NCBI RefSeq assembly: GCF_963082655.1
Contig: NC_081556.1
Coordinates: 72,153,227-72,217,226, forward strand
Length of the DNA stretch: 64,000 nucleotides
Source: Stomoxys calcitrans
Taxonomy: Eukaryota; Arthropoda; Insecta; Diptera; Muscidae
Reading direction: 5' to 3'
Position numbers and translations under genes: made by a program. The notes below the pieces were generated by a model. The model ran no database searches, was not told the origin of the DNA, and saw only the letters and a program-made list of their open reading frames with translations. The stretch's first letter is position 1. Every line of letters starts with the position of its first letter. Shown here piece by piece: positions 23,100-33,775 of this stretch.

Positions 23100-24000
23100 T
23101 TATCGACAGAATCAGGATTTAGAATTTTTTCCGAATTCTTCCGACTCCCCTAGAAGTTCATCCTCACAAGATTCGTTGGATCTTGTCATGATAAGTTTCC
23201 TAGCGCATTCAGGGGCAGTTGATAAAGCAGTGCAGCCACTCTTCCTCAGGGCACTAGACACTTGCTGTGCTGGATCCCTGCTGCCCATCGAAGTGCGCGC
23301 CAAGGACAGGAACCGTATAATTTGATGGTTGAAAGTGATCTCATTTTATTATTGCTTAGAAACAAACCTTAACACATAATACTTTCTTAAAATCCTACAA
23401 TCTATACAATGCTTAATAGCTCAGGACGACAAATACAAAACACATGTAGCCTCTTCCCATGCCCAGAGTATTTCACTCAGTCAACTAGCCACCTGCATTG
23501 GATGAAACACATGCACTCTTAATGACAGTGAGGACCAATAAACAATACATTTGACTGTTTTCTTCTAAATCAGTGTACCTACATGAGCTAATTTTACGAT
23601 CTAAGTTGTTATTATAAACATCCCTTATCTCATTGGTATACATTATACATTGAAATGTTTATGACTTATCGTATGACTCACCCATACAGGGTTTGTTGGG
23701 TCCGTCTTGACTAGTTTCCCTTCTCTTTTGACCATGGTGGAGGTATTTTAGGTGTCCTGCAATCCGCCATACTTTAGAAATGTGGTTGATGGTTCTTCAG
23801 ATAAGTGTTCAGCAACAACTGCTAAGACGTCTCCCGATTCCCCTACCACACTGCTTCTTTACACCTTTAGTCTCAACTTGGTGAATCCGTAGGACACAAC
23901 TTCTTCAGACTTTTTGAGGTCTGTAGACAGCCGGAGTTAAGTACGAAAACTGCATGTCTCCGTCTAACCTACCAATCTAACAGCCGGCGTTTGGAAAATT
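23100..24000 (-). pseudogene. Family Y ORF1 (gag-like) relic
   Basis: Leftward translation from 24000 shows RRHAVFVLNSGCL, followed in shifted frames by AEHLSEE-like sequence. At 23112-23303 there is an open stretch with RKLIMTRSNESCEDELLGES. The first part matches the ORF1 fragments at 10.5 and 51.8 kb. The second part matches 28779-28976 (RKFIMARSNESFVDSLL). Several stops lie between. The function of this conserved block is unknown. Confidence 0.5.
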
Positions 24001-25544
24001 GATATTACAGTCCGTACAAAAAAAAAAAGTACTTATTCTCTACAATACTTCCGCATTTCCAAAAAAAATTTCAAAGTTCCTGTCGCAGGCCCAGAATGGT
24101 CAATAAAATATGAAAATAAAATGTAATTGGCACAAATGTGAGTGGAGTTCGTTTGGTACTTACCACAATAGCTTGATGGACGATTTCTCTGCGTATTCTT
24201 GCGTTAACGTCAAAAACAAACCTTCGAGTAGGCAATTACAATAACAATAAAGATAATTATAACAGCAACAATTATGGCCAAGTGTTTGGAAATTCGATTT
24301 TGGTTAATTTATGCGGTGGATTTGTTTGGGCTGGTCAAATAGAGGTCTGTCTGTTTGTCAGTCCATCCATGCATCCCATTGCTATACTGGCAATAGCGTT
24401 GTGGATATTTCGGTCGAGAGGTCGTTCGCTTGGCCGCTCGATGATGATACACTTGCGATGATGGAAATTTATTTGATGACCAACCAGTGGTGGCTGGCTA
24501 TTGTTTTTATCGCGTCACGAAACAGTAAATCCTGGAGTGGCCGCTCTCACAGTCTAACGCAGTGGATGTCAAAGTCCAAAACAACCCACCAACGGCATCA
24601 ATGCCACTACAAATAAACACTGACACGTTGGCCTTAATATGGCACCATTAACAGTAACAATCGCCCACCGACAGAGGAATTTAATTTGTTTTTATCCGCA
24701 CAGTAATGTTTAATTTCGAATTAATTCATCCACTTTTCGATTTTATTCGTTTCTTGGCATTTTCGTCGCTCTTAAAGATCACAAACAAAATCACTGCCAC
24801 TATTTTCGGTTTTGTAGCGGCGGCTGCCTAGGAATCTTCCCTTTTGCTTTGTTTGTTTTTATTGTAACTTGTTTTCCCTGGGTCTATTGATTACACGGCC
24901 TGCTCTGGCCTGGCATGAGAGGAAATCGTATTCGATTTGGGTTTTGATTTCGATTTAATTTGAATCTGGAAAAAGAAGGAAAAACAAGAAAATAAATAGA
25001 CATGAATTTGAATTGTAAATTAGCAAGAGAGAAGAATGTGGGGAAATACGCGTTTCGCATAGTCTATCGATGTCGGCGTGGCGGATGTTAAATTCATTTC
25101 GCCGTCGACAGAATATTCTGCCATTTGTTACTCCTTGCATTGATTTGAATTGCTTTTTTTGCGCCTGCGGCCACTTCAGTTGCTGTAGTATTTTTGTTTT
25201 ATTAAAAATCGGCAAAAAAAATTACAAATTTCAGTAAAAACTTTTCGATCTCTGTCGAAGTGAATTGAACTGTGCTATTGCATACTGTGATTTGCTTGAC
25301 GAAGGAGCTACATCAGATAATAATGTCTTGATAGAGAGAAAAATAACCGTTTTCACAATCACAATCCATACTTGGTTTTAGATGCGCCAGTATGAAGTCG
25401 TTGGTGCAATGAAGATATGCCAAAACAATCCTTAAGGAAGGTGTCAAGTGTATACCGTGACAGTACTCCGGCTCAATTATTAGTCTAAACCCTTTGGATA
25501 GGTCTGCACCAAAGGTTTCAAATTCGAATAAAGAATAATTAAGG
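24001..25544. other. Unassigned sequence, possibly unique host DNA
   Basis: No known repeat and no convincing coding frame. A 101-residue frame at 24311-24616 has no recognisable domain and no supporting signals. This is one of the few long stretches in the window without transposon signature. Confidence 0.45.
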
Positions 25545-26040
25545 ACGGGCTAAAGTCGGGCACAGCCGACTTTTTGATATCCTAAAATTTAAAATCTTGA
25601 GATGTAAAATTTCTACCAAAAGCCGAACATATTGTGGGAGTCTCTGAGGATATCGTTGTGCAAAATTTTGAGAAAATCGGTTTGCAAAGGCAAAAATATT
25701 GGTTTGCAAAGTAAAAAATCGGGAGTTACATATGTATGGGAGCTACATCTGAACCGATTTCGAAGAAATTCAGAAGAGTCATAAGTGAAAAATATATATG
25801 GGAGATATATATAAATCTGAAGAGATTCCGATTATACACATTCCGTACATATTGTGGTAGTCGTAGAAGAAAGCGTAGTGAAAGGAGATCAATTGATTAT
25901 TGCGCTTGCAAAGGACTTAGGAGTAAAAATCGGCTGATTCATATATATGGAAACTATATATATCTAAATCTGGACCGATTTCTACGAGATTCAACAGCAA
26001 TACCGAGTCATAAGCGAATCCTCTGCGCCTGATTCCGTGG
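25545..26040 (-). mobile_element. HINE-like element, subfamily 4, hairpin-end part
   Basis: It has a hairpin AAAGTCGGGCACAGCCGACTTT at 25551-25572 (stem GTCGG/CCGAC), followed by TTGATATCCTAAAATTT and repeats with CATATGTATGGGAGC-like and CCGATTTCGAAGAAATTC motifs. The family plan (hairpin end, then tandem CCGATTT units) parallels HINE but the sequence differs. It stops at the low-complexity arm and seems to resume at 27760. Confidence 0.5.
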
Positions 26041-26099
26041 GAATCCGTTAACAAATAATTACATTATTGAAATATAAGTTTAATATTGGTTCAGCAGTG

Positions 26100-26380
26100 A
26101 GTTATCGTGCCATGCGTAAATCGCGCGTGAGTGACGTGATTCGTGAGTGAGATCCCAATGCAATCAAGTGATCGCGCGTGACCGTGATTAAATTAAAATT
26201 CTTCGTGCGTGAGAGTGAGTGAGTGAAATAATGCCCACGACACTAATTACGACTCACGAGACAATTGCGACTCACGAGACACTCACGACTCTCAAGACGC
26301 TCAAGACTCAAGAGACGCTCACGCCTCAAGAGACGCTCACGACTCAAGTGATGCTCACGAGAAAATCTCGACTAAAGTTA
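26100..26380 (+). repeat. Left low-complexity arm, (ACTCACGAG)n type
   Basis: Degenerate repeats of CACGACTCACGAGAC and CTCACGACTCAAG dominate 26240-26375; GTGAGTG-rich sequence lies at 26120-26230. The right arm at 27533-27745 carries the same motifs in reverse complement (GTGAGTCGTGAGTGTCTCGT). Together they form a foldback-like inverted repeat. Confidence 0.7.
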
Positions 26381-26382
26381 AA

Positions 26383-27326
26383 ACAAGTAAGAGCGTGCTA
26401 AGTTCGGCCGGGCCGAATCTTATATACCCTGCACCATGGATCGCATTTGTCGAGTTCTATGTGCAGTATCTCCTTTTTGGCAAACAAAGAATATTGAATA
26501 AGAATATGCTATTGTGTAATATTTCAGTTCATTGTGATATGAATTGCGCCTTGTAGGGGCTAAAGAAACAAAATCAGGAGATCGGTTTATATGGGAGCTG
26601 TATCAAGCTATTGATCGATTCAGACCATATTAGACACGTATGTTGAAGGTCATGAGAGAAGCCGTTGTACAAAATTTCTTTCAAATCCTATGAGAATTGC
26701 GCCCTCCAGAGGCTCAAGAATTCAAGATCTCAGATCGGTTTATATGGCAGCTATATATTTCGCCATACTTAATACAGTTAATGGAAGTCATAACAAAACA
26801 CCTCATGCAAAATTTCAGCCAAATCGCATGACAATTGCGCTCTCTATTGGCTCAAGAAGTCAATATTCAAAATTGGTTTATATGACAGCTATATCAGGTT
26901 ATGAAACGATTTGAATCATACTTAGCACAGTGATTGGCAAATTTATATGAAAAAACACCTCATGCAAAATTTCAGTCAAATCGGATAAGAATTGCGACCT
27001 CTAGAGGTTCAAGATGTCAAGACCCAAGATCGGTTTATATGGCAGCTATATCAAAACATAGACAGATATGGCCCATTTACAATTCCAACCGACCTACACT
27101 AATAAAAAGTATTTGTGCAAAATTTCAAGCGGCTTGCTTAACTCCTTCGAAAGTTAGCGTACTTTCGACAGACAGACGGACAGTCAGACATGGCTAGATT
27201 GACTAAATATTACATGATGATCATGAATATATATACCTTATGGGGTCTCAGACGCATATTTTGAGGTGTTATAAACAGAATGACAAAATGAGTATACCCC
27301 TATCCTATGGTGGAGGGTATAAAAAT
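26383..27326 (-). mobile_element. HINE, complete, inserted between the low-complexity arms
   Basis: Starts (as read on +) ACAAGTAAGAGCGTGCTAAG with hairpin TTCGGCCGGGCCGAA and TATACCCTGCACCATGGAT. Four to five tandem units follow, then CGACAGACAGACGGACAGTC and CATGGCTAGATTGAC, and it ends ATGGTGGAGGGTATAAAAA. All family landmarks are present. Confidence 0.8.
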
Positions 27327-27532
27327 AACGAAAAAACAAAATTTTTTGCATGCTCACAAATCATACGGTATTTTAACGTACGAATCTGTTTCTAGATGCA
27401 CAAAAATGAAAGGATCAAATAACTGGTTACGCAGGGCTGATACATGATATATATTTATTTTCGAACGTTGAAATGCTGTAAAATTTGAGAAGCATGTAAA
27501 AAAATATTGCTCGATTCATGAAAAATATTTCT

Positions 27533-27745
27533 TTAACCGTGAGTCATGTGAGTCGTGAGTGTCTCGTGAGTCGTGATTTTCTGTGAGTCGTGAGTGCCTC
27601 ATGCGTCGTGATTGTCTCGCGAGTCATGAGCAGCTCGTGCGTGAGCAAAATTTGAGCACGCTCACGCGTGATCGTAAGTCGACATAACGAAGTCGTGCGT
27701 GAGTAACATTTTTGTCTCGGGAGCGTGAGTGTGAGTGTAAAGTCT
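27533..27745 (-). repeat. Right low-complexity arm
   Basis: GTGAGTCGTGAGTGTCTCGT-type repeats, inverted relative to 26100-26380. Between the arms lie the HINE and about 200 bp of AT-rich DNA. Confidence 0.7.
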
Positions 27746-27759
27746 GTAAAAAACGCGCA

Positions 27760-28000
27760 CATCTTGTTAAATGGGCTTGCAGAATCTAAATCTGAAACTG
27801 AACCGATTTCTATGAAACTCACCAGAGTCATAGGAGTATAGATTGCTCAAAATTTCGTGAGAATCTGTTTACAACTGACGATGTTATTTCAATATTAGTC
27901 CAAATCGGACGAACAAGTCTGTATATATGGTACCAATTATTTGCAAGCCAATGGGTCTGCTTGGGATTATTTTTTATTGTGTACGTGCAAAGTTATGTGC
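27760..28000 (-). mobile_element. HINE-like subfamily 4, probable continuation
   Basis: CTGAACCGATTTCTATGAAA, CACCAGAGTCATAGGAG and GAGAATCTGTTTACAACTG match the tandem-unit motifs seen at 25740-26040. This suggests one element split by the arm/HINE insertion. Confidence 0.45.
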
Positions 28001-28778
28001 AACAGAGTGAGCATTTTTGCCAACCTCTAGTCTATATGCTCAAATACTCAACCTTTCTCTCTAATAGGAGAGATACAAGAGAATAATAATTAGTTCGCTA
28101 CATCAAAGGGCTTATGTAATTAAAGAGTATTTGGTTTTACAAAAAAAGGAAGATTCTTTTACCGTTTACAAAGCTGCTAAAGTGGCTTTTTTTGATATGT
28201 TGAAGCGAAACGCTAAACGGTTACAATAAAAGCAAAACTTAGTGATAAAAGTATTTTGTTTGTCGTAAACATTTCTCAAACGTGTTTTTTGCGTGTAGGT
28301 AAGTGTTGTCATTAGGTCTGTTCACGTACTTTTCCAGTAAAAATTTGCTGGAGAGTAAGAACAACTTTAATATATTTTACCATTTATTTAAATTAAAAAA
28401 GTGGTTTTCTGAAAACTGCTTTTCAATGCTACAAATTTCTACTGGGAAAAAACTTCCAGTAGAAATTTGGAAGCTCTCAATTGCCAACTTCTCAAAATTT
28501 GGCTTACTCTCACGTACTCTCCCGCTCTCTACTGCTGGCAACTACAGTACAACATTTACAGCCAACGATTTCTAGCCAAGATATGTTCTGAGCCATTTTT
28601 AGCTCGTCCTTTTTTTTCTTAACTTCGCCCTTGGTTTTGTTCTAAAGCTAGTAGTTTCCAGTCTCCAAGGGATAGTGTTTCAATTCTCAACTTCCTATAT
28701 CTGATCATATGCATTAGCATCACTTTCAGCAATGAGGACTCTTCCCTATAAAAGCAGCTTCCACCAGCAACTTTAGTT
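28001..28778. other. Unassigned; contains a short repeat terminus
   Basis: No gene. TAGGTCTGTTCACGTACTTTTCC at 28314-28336 resembles the reverse complement of 46180-46202, suggesting the end of a small unclassified transposon. TTCTACTGGGAAAAAACTTCCAGTAGAA at 28437-28464 is a short palindrome. Confidence 0.4.
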
Positions 28779-28975
28779 TTAAATAAGGCATTCCGGAATC
28801 ACGTACCATATAGAGGGAGTAATGTGGAGGATGTTTGTCTGCGGAAACCGTACCATATCAGGATTCGGAGTCATAACCATTTTTATTATTACATTATTAC
28901 TATCGAATGTATCCGACAAGAGTGAATCCACAAAGGACTCGTTTGATCTTGCCATGATAAATTTCCTTACACTCA
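28779..28975 (-). pseudogene. Family Y ORF1 relic, part 2 (split by insertion)
   Basis: The open minus-strand stretch includes RKFIMARSNESFVDSLLSDT, which matches the 23.2-kb relic. It would follow the part at 29437-29835 if the intervening element were removed. Confidence 0.5.
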
Positions 28976-29436
28976 ACCAAATTTGTTATTCAAAACAGCA
29001 AAAATGTTTGCTAAAACAGCAGTTTTTTTTTGCTGAAAATGGGAAAGCAGACATCACTGCTATTTCAGCAAACATAGGGCTGCTGTATTAGCAAATATTA
29101 TTACTGCTATTTCAACTAACAAAATTTGCTGTTTTGAGGACACAAGCCTGCAAAAAAAAAATTGTATGCTACTTTTTATGGTTCCCTGTTACTTGTTTTG
29201 ATTACTTTAGGCATTTTTTAGAATTTGTTTAGAAATTTGGTTTGAAGATTTTAATTTGTGCAATATTACTGTTTTTTTTTTTCTAACATCCCCTTCATAA
29301 TTAAGCAGCAGTCATTTTCAGCAAACAAAAGCCTGCTACTTTGAAATTGCAGTACAACTGCTTCAATAGCAGCAAAATTAAATACTAATATTCAGCAGAC
29401 AGTGTTTGCTATTTTCGGCAAACTTTTTTCTATGAG
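28976..29436. mobile_element. CAGCAAA-rich non-autonomous element
   Basis: Begins CTCAACCAAATTTGTTATTC. It is full of AACAGCAAAAATGTTTGCT and TTTGCTGTTTT-type motifs on both strands and ends near TTTTTTCTATGAGAG. The related 23-kb family Y relic has no such insert at the matching position, so the boundaries are supported by a paralogous empty site. A second copy lies inverted at 54547-54740. The superfamily is unknown. Confidence 0.6.
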
Positions 29437-29835
29437 AGTAGGCACCCACATGCAATAGAGAAAGCAGTGGCACCATTCTTCCTCAAGGCTCTGGGCACTT
29501 TGGTGTGGACGATTCCCCCTCAGAAGTTGCCCCATCGTCCGCTTATCTGGTCATATCCTGGAGCTTTCTCCTCCTCTTTTGATCGAGGTAGGGGCATTTT
29601 CCCGTTTCCAGCAATCTGTAAGACTTTGGGGATATGTATGGTAGTCTTATCCATATTCCCAACCGCCGCTGATGTATAACTTAAGTCTCACCTTGTCAAA
29701 TCAGCAGCCCACATATCCTTACTACTTGTTGAGGTCTTCGAGGTAGCCGTAGTTAAGTACGAATGCGGTTCTCATCATTCTTATCCAATCCACCCATCTT
29801 CCTGTCGGTGGTTAATAGATTACAATAGCAGCCCT
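29437..29835 (-). pseudogene. Family Y ORF1 relic, part 1
   Basis: Leftward translation has GRWVDWIRMMRTAFVLNYGY, LEDLNK and FDKVRLKLY, in line with the ORF1 pattern at 10.5 and 51.8 kb. It is interrupted by stops. Confidence 0.5.
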
Positions 29836-30864
29836 AGTGTCCCATGTATAGATTCCGTTCTCAAAGCATTCCTGCATGCATGTACTTTTTCTGACCAAAT
29901 TTCAACTTTTTTTTGGATTTCTGATTGAACGCAAATGTTTTCAAATTTTAAGGTTTGCATGTTAATTCATTATTGAATAGTTCCATTTAAAACATACCAA
30001 TTCGATTTTCTCAGCCAGATGTAATGGTTGAGTAACTATTGCGGAAAATTATGAAAATGTTTGAATTTGCATTATTTATTTATTTACTTTATTATTTACA
30101 TGGTGTGTAAAGCACTATTACACCTCCGATGAGGATTATTTTGATGTGAAACTAAACAGAATTTTTGGACCTCACTATGGACAGGCAATTCGCCGATGTC
30201 GACAGAAGACTGAGGTGTGGCACGGAGGGAGGGATGTGCAAAACCAATTGAATGTTCACTATGGAAAAATTTTATTCGATGATTTTGTTTTGGTTGTGTG
30301 ATATAAACAATATCCAGCACCCAGTGCACAGAAATAGATCCACGCCACAAAACCAAATCTGGTTCTTGTTGTTATTGTTGATGCCATTGTAGGTTACGTT
30401 TGGAAAATTCTTGTAGAGTAATTAAAAATTAAATCATCTCGATTGCCAACTGCTTCCAGCAACTCTCTAAAGTACATACATGCCACAAATACCACACCAT
30501 GCCGATCTCTTTAATTCTATCTTCAGTTGGTTGGCAAGATCAACAGATCCATCTCAGAGACGATAAATTGAATTGATGAATTTGCTAAAATCGAATGTGT
30601 TACGGAAATACTTTCCCAATCAGCAAAACCACATAGTTCTACATTCGTGTGTAGCACTTAAAAAATTACGAAAATCAACCTTGCAGTGGCAGGATCAAGA
30701 ACAAGCGCCTGATTTCTACAGCGACAATGATTTTTGTAATCTATGATTCTAGGAGATTATTCAGGCATTTAGTTTAAATCGCGAATTGTTTTGTGTATGT
30801 TAGCACAGTCGGACCCCGATTATCCGGGAACCTCCGTTGTCGGGGATAGAAAAGATTTTTTTGT
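29836..30864. other. Unassigned; possible pogo-type terminus
   Basis: No gene. CAGTCGGACCCCGATTATCC at 30806-30825 resembles pogo/Tigger-type terminal repeats; it is cut off by a HINE fragment and no partner end was found. Confidence 0.4.
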
Positions 30865-31008
30865 CTTCTTATAGCCTCCACCACAGCCTCATTCTCTTTG
30901 TAACCCCTCGAAGTATGCGTCTGCGACCCCATAAAGTATATATATTCCTGATCGTCATGCCATTTCAAGTCGATCTAGCCATGTCCATCCGTCCGTCTGT
31001 CTGTCGAG
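30865..31008 (+). mobile_element. HINE 5' end fragment
   Basis: CTTATAGCCTCCACCACAG, TTTGTAACCCCTCGAAGTAT, CCATAAAGTATATATATTCC, GATCGTCATG, CTAGCCATGTCC and (GTCC/GTCT)n are all present. The tandem units are missing; an RTE relic follows at once. Confidence 0.75.
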
Positions 31009-31029
31009 ATAACGTCCAGTAATGGATTG

Positions 31030-32690
31030 AGTCGATAGATTTTGCCGCGGCAAAAAACATGGAAGTTAGTGGCACCAGATTGCAACATAAAAATATTCAC
31101 AAAGCCACATGGCTGTGGCCCGATCAAAACACGAGGATTCATATTGATCACGTTGTGATAGTTGGAAGGCACTCATCCAGCGTGTTAGATATACGATCGA
31201 TCCGTGGAGCAAATATAGATACGGATCATTACCTTGTTGCGGCAAAAGTTCGTACGAAAGTACGATCTGACACTACAAGGAAGCTGGACATTGAAAAGCT
31301 GCAAACACAACAGATGGCAGCGGGATACTCCACTCGACTGACCCAACTGCTCCTCCTGATAAGGCGTATGCATCAGCTGATAATGCATATGCATCCGCTG
31401 ATAAGGCGTATGCATCAGCTTATCTGCGCAATCTGGCTAGAAAAACGCATACCCAATGCTTAGAACCTCAGCATACTATGTCCCATACACAATAAAGGAG
31501 ACAAGACGGAGGAATAAGTCTCCTCCCCATCGCATACAAGACACTCTCGAGCGCACTGTGTGAAAGATTATAATCTAAAGTCAATGAGATTATTGGGCCC
31601 TATCAATGCGGCTTTAGACCTGGTAAATTCACCCTGGACCAGATATTCACACTGCGCCAATCCAGGAAAAGACCCAAGAAGGGCAAATCAACACCTACCT
31701 CAATTGTTGACTACAAAGCCGTTCTCGATACCCCTTTACGTTCGAAGGTATTTCAAGCCATGTCTGCGTTTGGTATCCCTGCAAAATTAATAAGACTCTG
31801 CAGGATGACATTTGCTGATACGAGTTACTCAGTAAGAATAGGAAAGAATCCTTCCGAAAATACCAAGCGTGGTTTCAGACAAGGAGACAGCCTATCGTGT
31901 GATCTCTTTAATATCCTGCTGGAGAAGATTATACGAGATGTAGATGTGAATAGATATGGCACACTAATCACAAGAGAACACATGCTACCCGCCTATGCCG
32001 ACGACATCGACATCATAGAAAGATTCGAAAGAGAGTCAGTGAAAATGGGTCTGGCAGTAAATGAAGACAAGACGAAATGGATGGTTTCAACTCCCAAAAC
32101 GCCTTGTACAACCGAGCAGATAAAGTTGGGAACCACAACTTTGAGATAGTCAGTAACTTTATCTACCTCGGCGCCGCCGTAACCGAAAGACATTAGTTTT
32201 GAAATTAAGCGAAGAATAATATTGGCAAACAGATGCTACTTTGGACTAAGAAAGCAGTTTAGAAACAAGGCCACCTCTCAACAGACTTGTGAAAGCAGAT
32301 GATGCAGTGTTTGGAGTATTTGAGAGAAAGATTCTTCGTAAAATATATGGACCAGTTTGCGTTATTGGAGAATATAGGCGACGTATGAACCACGAGCTGT
32401 ATGACGACGATAGCATAGTTACACGCATCAAAATACAACGGCTGTGTTGGTTAGGTCATGTTGTCAGAATGGATGAAGAAGCTCTAGCAAAGAAGTCTTT
32501 TGAAGGTAAACATGGTGGTACACGCAACCCGGGAAGACCAAAAGGCCGATGGAAAGATCAAGTGGTGGGAGACACCTCGAAACTTGGTTTCAGAAATTCT
32601 AGAGTGAGCGCAGGAGATCGAGGCGCTTGGAACACTATTCTACGTTCGGCTAGTGGAACAAATGTTCTTTCATAGCCAATTAAAGTAAAG
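31030..32690 (+). pseudogene. RTE-like non-LTR retrotransposon relic (endonuclease end + reverse transcriptase)
   Basis: The first part encodes the end of an APE-type endonuclease: RIHIDHVVIVGRHSSSVLDI and GANIDTDHYLVAAKVR (catalytic Asp/His motif SDH/TDH). A linker with a three-fold repeat follows. The RT domain comes in several frames: IGPYQCGFRPGK, RKRPKKGKSTPTSIVDYKAV, RGFRQGDSLSCDLFNILLEK, and AYADDIDII at about 31995 with both catalytic Asp intact. The end has RLCWLGHVVRMDEE and GGTRNPGRPKGRWKDQV. The stop at 32673 is followed by AAGTAAAGTAAG, a short repeat tail as in RTE elements. Frameshifts and a deletion after YADD make it inactive. Confidence 0.75.
31358..31420 (+). repeat. In-frame 21-bp minisatellite, three copies
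   Basis: GATAAGGCGTATGCATCAGCT and two variants run head to tail (31358, 31379, 31400). In the retrotransposon frame they encode DKAYASA-type heptapeptides. Confidence 0.85.
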
Positions 32691-32920
32691 TAAGAGGAAA
32701 AAAAAGCCAGAGTTAGCAACACTCATCAACCATTATAGGACGCGTTTCGTCTTTAGTTAGAAGACTTTTCAACCATATTAGGAGTGATGGCTTCAAGGCC
32801 CGTGCGTTGGTATGCTGTATTTGAATCGTATTAATAGCGAAAACGCCTCTATAATACAATTACCACATTAACCACACTCAACACTTGTATAATGAAAGAC
32901 TTTTTTCTACTACTTCCGTG

Positions 32921-33235
32921 GAGGAGGCCACCGTAGCGCAGAGGTTAGCATGTTCACCTACGACGCTGAACGCCTGTGTTCGAATCCTGGCGAGACCATC
33001 AAAACAATTTTTCAGCGGTGGTTTTCCCCCTCCTAATACGGGCAACATTTGTGAGGTACTAAGCCATGTAAAACTTCTCTTCAAAGAGGTGTCGCACGGT
33101 GGCACGCCGTTCGGACTCGGCTATAAAAAGGAGGCCCCTTATCATTGAACTTAAATTTGAATCGGACTGCACTCATTGATATGTGAGAAGTTTACCCCTG
33201 TTAGTGGAATGTTCATGGGCAAAATTTGCATTTGC
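32921..33235 (+). mobile_element. tRNA-derived SINE, full length (315 bp)
   Basis: The 5' head holds polymerase III promoter boxes: box A TAGCGCAGAGG at 32934-32944 and box B GTTCGAATCC at 32978-32987. The body includes AAAGAGGTGTCGCAC and GACTCGGCTATAAAAAGGAG. It is flanked by a perfect 9-bp duplication, ACTTCCGTG (32912-32920 and 33236-33244). The pre-insertion site survives in a related element at about 35206. Other copies: 39197-39513 (-) and a 3' piece at 45316. Confidence 0.88.
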
Positions 33236-33308
33236 ACTTCCGTGATACACATGATTCTGTGCATCTGTTGGAAGTTATATTGATGGCTTCGAACGCTAGA
33301 CAACGGCA

Positions 33309-33360
33309 ATGGCTCTCGCAGTTGATCCGTGTGCCCAGGTTCAAATCCCGGGCGGGCTCT
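33309..33360 (+). repeat. tRNA-like segment (possible SINE head)
   Basis: ATGGCTCTCGCAGTTGATCC and GGTTCAAATCCCGGGCGGGC have box A-like and good box B (33339-33349) sequences. No acceptor stem or full cloverleaf could be drawn, so it is not called a tRNA gene. Confidence 0.45.
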
Positions 33361-33386
33361 GCAGAATTTATTCATTTTCAACATTT

Positions 33387-33775
33387 TTGCCTGTTAGGGC
33401 GAGATCATTAAATTTTATAATTTTTGTATGTTTCTTTTTCGAGACGAGCTCAATGATCGGAGATTTTTTTTGGCAAATGGAAAAGGAAACCCAGAGATAG
33501 CAACACACATGCATTGGAAAAATGTACAGCTAATAGACATGGTTGTCGAGCGTGGTTAATGTGGTAATACAACATACCAACGCACGGCCCTTGAAGCCAT
33601 CATACATAATACGGTTGGAAAGTTTTCTAACCAAAGACGAAACGCGTCCCATAGTCGTTGGTGTGTGTTGCTTTCTCTGGCTTTACTTTTCCATTTGCAA
33701 AGAATAAATCTCCGATCATTGAGCTCGTCTCGAAAGAGGCAAAAATTTTAAAATTAACAAGCAAAAAACTTGAAT
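33387..33775. mobile_element. Long-TIR palindromic transposon (element C)
   Basis: The left end GAGACGAGCTCAATGATCGG (33440-33459) is matched by an inverted copy near 33715-33735 (CCGATCATTGAGCTCGTCTC), with about 100 bp of inverted similarity including GCCTGTTAGGGCGAGATC. The interior holds an inverted GACGAAACGCGTCCCATAGT segment. No coding sequence. Confidence 0.65.

Larger units (their letters stand above)
32692..33386 (+). mobile_element. Long-TIR transposon relic (element A), split by a SINE
   Basis: CCAGAGTTAGCAACACTCAT, GGACGCGTTTCGTCTTTAGT and CGAACGCTAGACAACGGCAA correspond in order to the body of the element at 34884-35416. The outer terminal repeat is missing on the left. The SINE at 32921-33235 sits in the middle, and a tRNA-like segment replaces the right end. 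Confidence 0.6.

Noticed and set aside
24311..24616. 101-residue frame as a host gene
   Set aside because: No recognisable domain, no splice or promoter context, and length expected by chance.
32921..33000. Functional tRNA gene
   Set aside because: Box A and box B are present but a cloverleaf cannot be completed and the sequence continues as a SINE body; copies recur at 39.5 kb.
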